64,000 nt of DNA. Source: Pedobacter metabolipauper (GTDB lineage Bacteria > Bacteroidota > Bacteroidia > Sphingobacteriales > Sphingobacteriaceae). Numbering within the stretch: position 1 is the stretch's first letter; each line of letters begins with the position of its first letter. A program made the position numbers and the translations under genes. Shown in pieces: positions 9,495 through 18,600 of this stretch. The notes under the pieces were generated by a model. That model saw only the letters and a list, made by a program, of their open reading frames with translations. It had not been told where the DNA came from and searched no databases. The stretch lies in the NCBI RefSeq assembly GCF_004362715.1, contig NZ_SNYC01000004.1:868001-932000 (forward strand). Reading direction: 5' to 3'.

Positions 9495-11063
9495 ATGAAA
9501 AAATTATACTATTTATATAGCCTTCTATTACTAAGCGTATTCTCTTATACGTGCAAGGACCCTACGGAAGATTTTACGATACAAATTGAGCCAAATATCT
9601 TTAAATACCAGGTTCAGGTACAAATTTCTGAAGTTCGTGGAGCGCAGCTTCCGGCAAATATGACAGTAACGATCTTAGGTCCTGATGCCGAAGCCATTTA
9701 CAGTTCCGATGGTACCAAACAATATGCAGTAAATAGCGGTCTGGTTTCACTGGCTGTAAATCCAAAAGTAAATATTGACGCCAATCAAACGCTGCAGTTC
9801 AATGTGTTGATCACAAGTCCAAATATGCTGGACGTTAACATTCCAGTGACGATTACAAGTAATCAGCATGCCAAGGTATTGCCTGTAGAAGTATTGAACC
9901 TGGCGAACTTGTCAACTCCTTCGACTGGTTTTCCGCCTATTGCATTTCAAAAGCCTGAGGTTCCTGTAACGAATGGAACAACAACAACTGATGTTTCTAT
10001 TGGTACAACTACTCAGGTGGAGATTCCGGCGGGTACTGTAATGAGAGATGAAACTGGTGTTATTATTGGGGCAACAAAATTAAACTCGGTTTTAGTTACG
10101 CTAAACCCAAATGATGCAACTGCAATGGAGTTGTTTCCCGGGGGATCTATGGCTTCAAACAATGTGCTTGATGAAAATAATCAAATTGTATCGGGTGTAT
10201 TTAATCCTTCCGGACTTGCATTTGTGGAACTCAATGCTGGCGGTGTTGCGGTAAAGACATTTAGTAAGCCTGTTGAAATTGATATGCCGGTAACGGCTAC
10301 TGGTGGTACATTGTCCATTTATAGTTACGATGTTAAAGAAGGGCAATGGCAATATGAAACGGATGTTCCGGTTGTGAATGGACGGGTTAGCTTTACAACA
10401 ACCCACTTAACGGCTTTTGCTGCGGTTATCTTTACACGGATTACAGGTGGATTGTGCTCTGAAGCAGGCTTTACGCTTAATGGAAATTATGTGACCGGGG
10501 TTGATTATCCGGTTACGATAGATGTGATGTCTGCGTCCGGAGATGTCATTATGAAAAGCATTGCGATCGTAAACTCAGAAAACCGTACGATAGTCATTTC
10601 TAACTTCCCTGCTACCGCAGGAACCTCTGTACGGTTCTTTAATGGTGCGGGTGTATTGCTGGGTTCTGCGGCTGCGGGAACGACCTCATGCCAAAATGTA
10701 ACTGCTGTTCCTGTGACATTCCCTGCATCGACAAAGGTGACGATGCGTCTGTATGTGCAGTGTCCGGGCACTACAACAAATATAGAAGTGATCCCAACGT
10801 TCTTCCTGTATTATAGTGAAAGCACAGATCCTTCAAATTATATTTTATTGGGAATTGTGACGAAAGGTTACTTGAGTACCACAGCTTTAAGTCCGTCAAA
10901 AGTGTATAACTTCAAAGCTACATGGAACCAATATACGAAGATCGTACCGAATAAAACGGTTAAGGCAGATAATGAAACAACAGTTGGTGAGGGACTTGAT
11001 CTGGGCAAAAACCCAGAGAGTAACCTGGATCTTTTAACGCAGGCATGTCAAGATAATTTGTAA
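9495..11063 (+). CDS. Large surface-type lipoprotein, unknown function
   Basis: A 522-residue protein with a lipoprotein signal: hydrophobic core LYSLLLLSVFSYT followed by Cys20 (YTCKDPTEDF). The mature protein is beta-rich, Thr/Val/Asn-rich and has few charged residues. Segments such as ISEVRGAQLPANMTVTILGP suggest Ig-like or carboxypeptidase-regulatory-like domains. The region near residues 170-310 (VEIPAGTVMRDETG to FTTTHLTAFAAV) resembles an autoproteolytic ZU5/GAIN-like beta sandwich only loosely. It forms a likely operon with the preceding barrel protein and the following acyltransferase. No catalytic motif is visible. Confidence 0.65.
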   Translation: MKKLYYLYSLLLLSVFSYTCKDPTEDFTIQIEPNIFKYQVQVQISEVRGAQLPANMTVTILGPDAEAIYSSDGTKQYAVNSGLVSLAVNPKVNIDANQTLQFNVLITSPNMLDVNIPVTITSNQHAKVLPVEVLNLANLSTPSTGFPPIAFQKPEVPVTNGTTTTDVSIGTTTQVEIPAGTVMRDETGVIIGATKLNSVLVTLNPNDATAMELFPGGSMASNNVLDENNQIVSGVFNPSGLAFVELNAGGVAVKTFSKPVEIDMPVTATGGTLSIYSYDVKEGQWQYETDVPVVNGRVSFTTTHLTAFAAVIFTRITGGLCSEAGFTLNGNYVTGVDYPVTIDVMSASGDVIMKSIAIVNSENRTIVISNFPATAGTSVRFFNGAGVLLGSAAAGTTSCQNVTAVPVTFPASTKVTMRLYVQCPGTTTNIEVIPTFFLYYSESTDPSNYILLGIVTKGYLSTTALSPSKVYNFKATWNQYTKIVPNKTVKADNETTVGEGLDLGKNPESNLDLLTQACQDNL

Positions 11064-11071
11064 AATTTTCT

Positions 11072-12181
11072 ATGTCTCAAGGTAAAATTAACTCCCTGCA
11101 GCTGCTAAGGGCTGTAGCTGTAGGTCTTGTTATATTTGTTCATGCGATTAATGTAGGGGTTTCCAAACTCACTGATTTTGATTATGGTAACTTGTTTTAC
11201 AATTTTAACAATTGGGGTGCTATCGGTGTAGATCTGTTTTTTGCAATCAGCGGATTTATCATGACAATTGTTGCGCCAGCCTATACCAAGCCAGGCGGAT
11301 GGAAGAAATTCTTTGCGAAGCGGATTATCCGTATTGTTCCGCTTTATTATTTGTTATCCGGAATTGATGCGTTGTTGACGGTTTACCTGCAGCATAAACA
11401 TATTAGCTTTGAAGTTGCCATTAAAACATTGATTTTCATTCCGGTTTTTGATCAGGGGCATTTTGTTACGCCCTTAATCAGTGTTGGCTGGTCATTGTCG
11501 TTTGAGGTTTACTTTTATGCACTGATCGGTATAGTCCTGCTGCTTAAGAAGCGCATCAACGAGGTGCTCCTGGTGATCCTGGTTATACTTAGCGGAACCG
11601 GATTATTACTAAACGATGCAGGGCCGCTGTTGAAGTTCTTAACCAGTCCTATGCTGCTTGAATTTGGATTTGGTATTTTATGCGGTATGCTCTATAAATG
11701 GTTTAACACGACGGATATGGAAGTTGGAAGAAAGAAAATGATTTCGATTGTACTGACAGGAACCGGGTTGATCTTGATGCTGGGCAGTATCTTCTTAAAT
11801 TCAACGTACAAATTTTATCACCCCAATGTGATTACTGACGATAATTTTATCGCTTTTTACCGGGTTGTGGTTTGGGGTCTTCCCGCTGCAATCTTTATGC
11901 TGGGCGTCATATTTCTGGAACGGTCTTTCAAAAAAGATGTTCCTGTGGTTTTGATCCTGTCGGGTGATGCATCTTATTCCTGTTATTTAATCCATGGCAT
12001 GATTTATCCTATCGTTGCGTCTGTTTTTAAATATTTATCACTAGGTCCCACCTTATACCTGATTACGATCGTGCCGGTATGTATTGGTATTAGTATTGTA
12101 TTTTATCAGATCGTAGAGCGTCCAATGGTAACAGGGATCGATAAATTATTGAATTATAAAAAGCCCGTGATCATGCAATAG
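11072..12181 (+). CDS. Acyltransferase family 3 membrane protein
   Basis: A 369-residue polytopic protein (about ten helices). It carries the conserved N-terminal pattern with Arg13 and His24 (QLLRAVAVG ... FVHAINVG) and the GVDLFFAISGFIM segment near residue 55. The WSLSFEVYFYA stretch near residue 145 is also characteristic. It is a second acyltransferase-3 of the EPS cluster, distinct from that at 902, and would modify the polymer or its lipid-linked precursor with acetyl or succinyl groups. Nine bases separate it from the lipoprotein gene and three from the next gene. Confidence 0.85.
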   Translation: MSQGKINSLQLLRAVAVGLVIFVHAINVGVSKLTDFDYGNLFYNFNNWGAIGVDLFFAISGFIMTIVAPAYTKPGGWKKFFAKRIIRIVPLYYLLSGIDALLTVYLQHKHISFEVAIKTLIFIPVFDQGHFVTPLISVGWSLSFEVYFYALIGIVLLLKKRINEVLLVILVILSGTGLLLNDAGPLLKFLTSPMLLEFGFGILCGMLYKWFNTTDMEVGRKKMISIVLTGTGLILMLGSIFLNSTYKFYHPNVITDDNFIAFYRVVVWGLPAAIFMLGVIFLERSFKKDVPVVLILSGDASYSCYLIHGMIYPIVASVFKYLSLGPTLYLITIVPVCIGISIVFYQIVERPMVTGIDKLLNYKKPVIMQ

Positions 12182-12184
12182 TAT

Positions 12185-13582
12185 ATGGCTATACAAACAC
12201 GTTATATTTATCTTTTAAAATACATTCTTCCCGTGGTTGATCTGGCCATGCTGAATGTCGTTTATATTGCCTGCTTTTACATCACTGCAGATTTTGGGAA
12301 GCTGGTTTCATCTGAAATGGACCAGAATTACATTGTAACCTGTAATTTGATCTGGTTAATCTGTTCTGCAATTTTTGGTCTGTATTCTTCGTATGGCGCA
12401 AGGAAGCTGGAGCGGATTTACCGGGCAACCTGGAGGAGCGTGGTGCTTCACTTTTTGTTTTTTACCTTATACCTGCTATTTTCCAGGAACAACGACTTTT
12501 CCAGGACCTTCCTGGTTATCTTTTATGTTGCCCTGTCTTTTTCATTTATCCTGAACCGTTTTGTAGGTACTTCTTTTCAATATGTGCTGCTGAATAAATT
12601 TAATGCAACTAAAAAGGTTGCGGTTATGGGATCTAACCATACTGCTGTACGCATTTCCAATTATCTGCAGAAACAAAGGAACCTCAATTTTTATGGATTT
12701 ATTGGTGACGATGAAAGTATTTATTCTGAAAATGGCGGCGTCGTTTCTGAGGTCGTTACCCAGCGTTTTGTAGAGGCTATAGAGTACGGCGTTCAGGATG
12801 TTTATGTGGCTATTGCTCCACAGCGGATGGCCGATGTGAAAGCGCTGATTGCTGAAGCTGACCGCCAGTGTCTGCGACTTAAATTTATACCTGATCTTGG
12901 CGGTACACTTGGTTCTCCCTATACCATTGATTATTTGGGAGGGGAGTTCCCGATCATTACCTTAAGGAATGAACCCCTGGAGATGATGGGCAACCGGTTC
13001 AAAAAAAGAGCTTTTGATGTGCTGTTCAGTGGTATTGTCATCCTTTTCGTATTAAGCTGGTTATACCCGATCATTGCAATTCTGATCAAAATCCAAAGTA
13101 AAGGCCCTGTTTTGTTTAAGCAGCAGCGAAGCGGCAGGAATGATGAACCATTCTGGTGTTATAAGTTCCGCAGTATGAAATTGAACAACGAAAGTAATGA
13201 AAAGCAGGCCACGAAGTATGATGACCGGATTACACCGGTTGGTCGTTTCTTAAGAAGAACAAGTCTGGATGAAATGCCCCAGTTCTTTAATGTTTTTTTT
13301 GGCAGTATGAGTGTTGTTGGACCAAGGCCGCACATGTTAAAGCACACAGAACAGTATAAGGAGATCATCAGCCATTTCATGGTGCGTCACTTCCTTAAAC
13401 CAGGTATCACTGGCTGGGCCCAGGTAAATGGGTACCGTGGTGAGACTAAGGAAAAAGCGGATATGGAGAACCGGGTGAAATGCGATATTTATTATTTAGA
13501 GAACTGGACCGGAATGCTGGATGTAAAAATCGTCTTTATGACCGTGATCAATGCGGTTAGGGGTGAAGAGAATGCTTTTTAA
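12185..13582 (+). CDS. Undecaprenyl-phosphate sugar-1-phosphate transferase (WcaJ-like, copy 1)
   Basis: A 465-residue polyprenol-phosphate hexose-1-phosphate transferase. Four to five membrane helices occupy residues 8-130. A CoA-binding-like Rossmann domain (KVAVMGSNHTAVRISNYL) spans about 150-260, and the bacterial sugar-transferase domain fills about 272-465, with KRAFDVLFSG, CYKFRSM, DEMPQFFNV, SVVGPRPHM and GITGWAQVNGYRGET. These enzymes start exopolysaccharide repeat units by moving a sugar phosphate from a UDP-sugar to undecaprenyl phosphate. A second copy follows 98 bases later. Confidence 0.92.
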   Translation: MAIQTRYIYLLKYILPVVDLAMLNVVYIACFYITADFGKLVSSEMDQNYIVTCNLIWLICSAIFGLYSSYGARKLERIYRATWRSVVLHFLFFTLYLLFSRNNDFSRTFLVIFYVALSFSFILNRFVGTSFQYVLLNKFNATKKVAVMGSNHTAVRISNYLQKQRNLNFYGFIGDDESIYSENGGVVSEVVTQRFVEAIEYGVQDVYVAIAPQRMADVKALIAEADRQCLRLKFIPDLGGTLGSPYTIDYLGGEFPIITLRNEPLEMMGNRFKKRAFDVLFSGIVILFVLSWLYPIIAILIKIQSKGPVLFKQQRSGRNDEPFWCYKFRSMKLNNESNEKQATKYDDRITPVGRFLRRTSLDEMPQFFNVFFGSMSVVGPRPHMLKHTEQYKEIISHFMVRHFLKPGITGWAQVNGYRGETKEKADMENRVKCDIYYLENWTGMLDVKIVFMTVINAVRGEENAF

Positions 13583-13645
13583 TTCGCAGCAAAAAAATTA
13601 AATATAAAACTTATCGTTATTGTTATTTTTTGTTAGTTATTGAGT

Positions 13646-13653
13646 TATATTTG
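13646..13653 (+). promoter_or_regulatory. Bacteroidota -7 promoter element (TAnnTTTG)
   Basis: TATATTTG matches the -7 consensus exactly, 28 bases upstream of the ATG of the second WcaJ-like gene, giving a short leader. T-rich DNA with TTG triplets lies upstream, but spacing to a -33 element is not ideal. It implies that the second sugar-phosphate transferase has its own promoter. Confidence 0.5.
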
Positions 13654-13680
13654 TTATAAACCAAATATAACTAACTTTAA

Positions 13681-15072
13681 ATGAAGGAGAAATACGGTAG
13701 TTACTACCGGATGATCGGCGTTCTGGCAGACCTTGTTTTGTTAAACCTTTCCGGTTATCTGGCCCATATTCTGATTTTTTGGCCCAGGCTCAACTATACA
13801 TCCGGAATTGGTGTTCTTCAGATTTTATTAATTAATTTTATTTGGTTCAATGTTTCGCAGATTACCGGCCTGTACCGGGATGTTTTTGCAAAGGACGCTA
13901 TTCCTACCATTCATCAGTCGTTATCCTGCTTGCTGCTGTTTGCAATGCTTCTTAGCCTGCTTGGCTTTTTTGTACCTGATTTTTATGTCTCCAGAAAATT
14001 GATATTTTTTATGGTGATCTGTTTCTCTCCTTTATTGCTTATTGGAAAAATCTGTTTTTTACTAATGAGAAGAGCGCACAGGTATCGCCTGATGGATTTT
14101 ACCAGGGTTGTTATCGTTGGTGCCGGGCCTGTAGGTATGGAGTTGAATAACATTATTCAGGGACACCGGAGCATGGGCTACAAGGTTGAAGGATTTTTTG
14201 ATGATCAGTCGGCATTGAGAAAGAATGGCATTACTATTTTAGGAAATATCAATGACTGCATGGCCTATGTAAAGCGGTATCATATTAAAGAGATCTTTTG
14301 TGCATTGCCAGACCGGGCTATTGATACGATTAATGAACTGATGCGTGAAGCGGATAAAGAGATGATCCGTTTTAAGCTCGTTCCGGATGTAAAGGATTAT
14401 TTTAGAAAAGACGTCAATGTGCGGATGCTTGGTCATTTCCCGGTGATCAGTGCACGGGTGGAGCCGCTGGAAAATGTAAACAACAAATTCTTTAAGCGGA
14501 TTTTTGATGTACTGTTCTCCCTAAGTGTAATCTTATTTTTATTGAGCTGGACATTGCCATTTATTGCCCTTATAATTAAGTTTGAATCCAGGGGACCTGT
14601 TTTTTTTAAGCAGCTGAGATCTGGAAAAAACAATAAGCCCTTCTATTGTTTAAAATTTAGAAGCATGCAATTGAATGCGGATTCAGACCAGAAACAAGCC
14701 AGTAGAAATGATCAGCGAATGACTAGATTTGGTGCATTTATACGCAAAACAAGTATTGATGAACTGCCCCAGTTCTTCAACGTACTGTTGGGTGAAATGT
14801 CTGTGGTTGGCCCCAGACCGCACATGCTGCAGCACACGGAGCAATACTCGGCCATCATTGATCAGTTTATGGTAAGGCACTTCCTTTTACCCGGTATTAC
14901 CGGATGGGCCCAGGTTAACGGGCACCGTGGTGAAACCAATGAAGAAGGCACTATGGAAGAACGGATCAAGGCTGATATCTGGTATATGGAAAACTGGTCC
15001 GTATTTCTGGATTTAAAGATTGTATTCTTAACCGTATGGCATGTCATTGGAGGGAATGAAAATGCCTACTGA
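13681..15072 (+). CDS. Undecaprenyl-phosphate sugar-1-phosphate transferase (WcaJ-like, copy 2)
   Basis: A 463-residue paralogue of the gene before it, with the same layout: N-terminal membrane helices, Rossmann-like middle domain (VVIVGAGPVGMELNNI), then the sugar-transferase domain (KRIFDVLFSLSVILF, CLKFRSMQL, DELPQFFNVLLGEMSVVGP, GITGWAQVNGHRGET). All residues of the catalytic region seen in copy 1 are kept, so both copies look active. The N-terminal halves differ much more than the C-terminal catalytic halves. They may start two different polymers or serve under different conditions. Confidence 0.92.
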   Translation: MKEKYGSYYRMIGVLADLVLLNLSGYLAHILIFWPRLNYTSGIGVLQILLINFIWFNVSQITGLYRDVFAKDAIPTIHQSLSCLLLFAMLLSLLGFFVPDFYVSRKLIFFMVICFSPLLLIGKICFLLMRRAHRYRLMDFTRVVIVGAGPVGMELNNIIQGHRSMGYKVEGFFDDQSALRKNGITILGNINDCMAYVKRYHIKEIFCALPDRAIDTINELMREADKEMIRFKLVPDVKDYFRKDVNVRMLGHFPVISARVEPLENVNNKFFKRIFDVLFSLSVILFLLSWTLPFIALIIKFESRGPVFFKQLRSGKNNKPFYCLKFRSMQLNADSDQKQASRNDQRMTRFGAFIRKTSIDELPQFFNVLLGEMSVVGPRPHMLQHTEQYSAIIDQFMVRHFLLPGITGWAQVNGHRGETNEEGTMEERIKADIWYMENWSVFLDLKIVFLTVWHVIGGNENAY

Positions 15073-15654
15073 TCTTAGAAGCGATAAAACTTGTGGTTGC
15101 AACTGTAACACACGAAACGCATGACGCTAAGCCATGGCATCACTACTTTTATAAATTTACTCCTTGGAATTCGTTCCAGGTCGTAACTGTGACATCTGGG
15201 GCAAATCTTTGCCACATGCCGTTTTGTCGATCGCACACTCATTTTAACAATTTAGTATCTATTATCCACTTGATTTATTGATTTGATAGCCAGATATGAC
15301 CTCAATAAATACTATAAGTCCCGCGTTAAAAGTAGAATATTTTTTCAGCAATACAAATAAAACAATAAATTAATTATTGTGATATTAATATTCTTGTTTG
15401 GATATTTTTCCTGACTTTGAGATTTGTTCAATATTTAAGTTTATACCTGGTGCTCAACTAACAAAACCAGGGCATTATTGTTTGCCATCTAAAAGAAAAG
15501 CATTCTTAACAGCTCTTTTTTCGTTTCTGTGCCTTAGTTGATCTACTTTTGGATTAAGAATTTCATTTCCAGTAATTTATACAGGATTTTGAATTTTGTG
15601 CCAAAACCTTTACACCTTTTAGTTGTTGTAATTTAACATTCCCTATCGATCTGT
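15073..15654. other. 582-base AT-rich intergenic region
   Basis: No gene is supported; a 62-residue open frame at 15093-15281 has atypical composition and no ATG start. CCTGGT/ACCAGG (15446-15451 and 15466-15471) forms a weak inverted repeat. A near-consensus -7 element (GAATTTTG, one mismatch) sits about 60 bases before the large gene at 15655 and may be its promoter. Nothing else is recognisable. Confidence 0.4.
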
Positions 15655-18600
15655 ATGTTTAAACGATTATCAATTGCTTTAATAGTTCTGTTGTCTTTAA
15701 ACATGCCCGCTGTTTTTGCACAGCTGACCGTTACCAATGTTGATCCGGGACCATACACGGCAGGTTCATCAATTACCGCACTGCTTGATATTGGAAGCAG
15801 CAGTTGTTTAAGGCCATCAAATACCTATGAACTTTATCTGTCAAATGCTTCCGGCAGTTTCGCTGCTGAAACCAGGATTGGAAGATATGCGGGATTTTAT
15901 ACCCCTTTTGTAAATGGAGTTATTCCTGCAGGAACGCCGGCAGGCACAGGATATAGGATACGCATTAAATCAACTGCTCCAGCATTAGTAAGTACAGAAT
16001 CTGCCTCCTTTGAAATTAAAGCAGGATCTGCTATAGAAGCTAAGCTCAGTTCGACCCTGCTTAGCGGGATATCGGATGAGGTTTTTGGAATTTGCAATAC
16101 CCGGGATCAGCTGGCCTTTGCATTGGAAAATCAATCCACTGCTGGAACTACAGTTACTGCAACGATCTCCAACCTGATGACTCCCGGTACGCCGGTTACG
16201 ATTGACTTTGATACCCGGATCAAATCCTTTACTGCCGGGCTCGCCCATTACAGCATTTTTGTTAAAGCAGTTGCTGCTGATGGTTCCGTGGCTACCAAAA
16301 CATATCTCATTATCAATAACCGGATGCTGAATGCATTTGGTACGCAGGGAAATAATGTGGTCTGCCTGCCGAATGCCGTGCTTGAATATAACGTAATTGT
16401 TGCCGGAAATGATGGAATTATTAACAATTATCCCGGAAATACCTACCGTGTCAATTGGGGTGATGGTATTGAAAATGAATATACCCTTTGTGACATTATC
16501 AGCGAAGGGGAACGGGTTCGTCATACGTATACCCGTACCTCCTGCGGTAATTCCATCATCTCTGGTAACTCAAGGATCTATAATGCCTATGGCATCAACA
16601 TTAATGTGGAAAATAGTTTCTGCGGAAGAATTGGTACCCAGATCTCTACAACGGCCAAAGTAATTAACAAGCCTAAAAATGAATTTGTAACAGGTGCTTT
16701 AAAATGTTTAAACGGACCGGTAGCATTTACCAATACGTCTATTCCGGGACAGGACCCAAATACAAATTCTCCGGGTTGCGGTACAAATGCAGTTACCTAT
16801 ACCTGGATTGTTGATGGGGTGATCCGGGAAACGAATAAACCCATCTCCTTTGTTTTTAATTATCAGTTTACTACTGCTGGTATTCATACGGTCCGTTTAG
16901 AATCTACAAGCAATGCTGCCTGCCCTGCTGATCCGTTTGAAATGACTGTCTGTATTCAGGAGCCTGCCAGACCATCTTTTACCCTGAATGGCAGCAACAC
17001 CGTTACCATTTGCAATAACAATACGACGGTTAAGCCTGTAAATACATCTTTTGTAGATGCAGGCTGTGGTACGAACGCCTATAGCTGGGTAGTTACAGGA
17101 GGTACAGTTAATTATGAGAACGGGACCTCAGCCAGCAGTCCGGAACCTGAGTTTAGGTTTATTGCGCCGGGAATTTACAGGATTCGTCTGAACATCATTA
17201 CCTCAGGATGCGGAACAATTCCAAGTGAGGAAGAGATTGTGGTGGTCAATGCAACGCCAACAGCTGTGCTCTCTGCTGACGCGACCCTTTGTAACCTTTC
17301 CGCCTATCCATTTAACGATACTACGCCAGGGCCAACACGAACTTTAGTGACCGGTACCCAGGAAACCCTGCCTTCCACCTACAAATGGACGGTGACAGGC
17401 GGTAATTTTGAATTTATAGACGGGACTGCGGATAATTCACAATACCCAACGATTAATTTCAAAGAATATGCAGCTTATACGATTACGGTTACGCACACCA
17501 ATGACTGCGGTACGGTAAGCGACTCGCAGGTCCTTACGTTCCGGGAATCTCCTGTGGTAAATGCCGGAACCTATGCGCCGGTTTGTTTCAATGAAACGAT
17601 CCAATTGAATGGTGTAATTACAGGGACTGTAACTTCTGCTGCCTGGGTGGGTGGTGGTGGAACTTTTGCGCCCAGCCGTTCGGCTTTGAACGCGGTATAT
17701 ACGCCTTCGGCAGCGGAGAGAAGTAGCGGCCAGGTTGATCTTACCCTAAGGGCGATGACTGCCTTAGCGGCTCCGTGTAATCAAATTGATGGCTTTGCAT
17801 CTATTCAGATCAAAGCCAGGATAAATGTGATCAGTGCTGCAACTAAAGCGATCTGTTCCGGAAATAACCTGGGATATACCATAGCATCGTCAGTGGAAGG
17901 AAGCACTTTTTCCTGGACGGCTACCGGTTCTGCGAATGCAGCCGGCTTCACCGTTACCGGATCCGGTGCCCTGATCAATGACCTGCTTACCAATACGGAT
18001 GCTGTGGCAAATGCTACCGTTACTTACCGCATTACGCCTTCTTTTGACGGTTGTACCGGTGAGCCTTTTGATTTGGTAGTTACCATTGCACCCAATCCTG
18101 TGGTTACTGCAGCTGTTGCAAATGCTGAGATCTGCAGCAGCGTTGGCGCGGGAATTACGCTATCGTCAAATTTGCCTGGCACCCGGTACCTGTGGACCTC
18201 TGCAACCTCTGATCCTTCCATAACCGGAAATACAGAGAACAGCGTAACTCCAGCCGCGGTCACGCAGATCAATGATATCCTGTTCAACAATGGCACTACT
18301 TCAGGAACGGTGACCTATACCATTACCCCGGTTTCTGCAACTGGTTGTCCGGGAACGGCTGTTCTGGTAGTTATCAGGGTTAAGCCACTGGCAAGGAATG
18401 TAATTTCCGCTGACCAGACCATTTGTACAGGTACGGCTCCGGTTGCCTTTTCAGGAAATGATCCTTCGGCCGGTGGAGATGGCCCTTACACTTATCAATG
18501 GCAAAATAGTGTTGACAATGGCAATACCTGGCTCGACATTGCCGGAGCTAACAGCCCCGGATTTTATGCTCCGGTACTAACTGCCGGCACTTCCTACCGC

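Noticed and set aside
15093..15281. 62-codon open frame after the second WcaJ-like gene
   Set aside because: It lacks an ATG start and has an unnatural His/Thr/Phe-rich composition.
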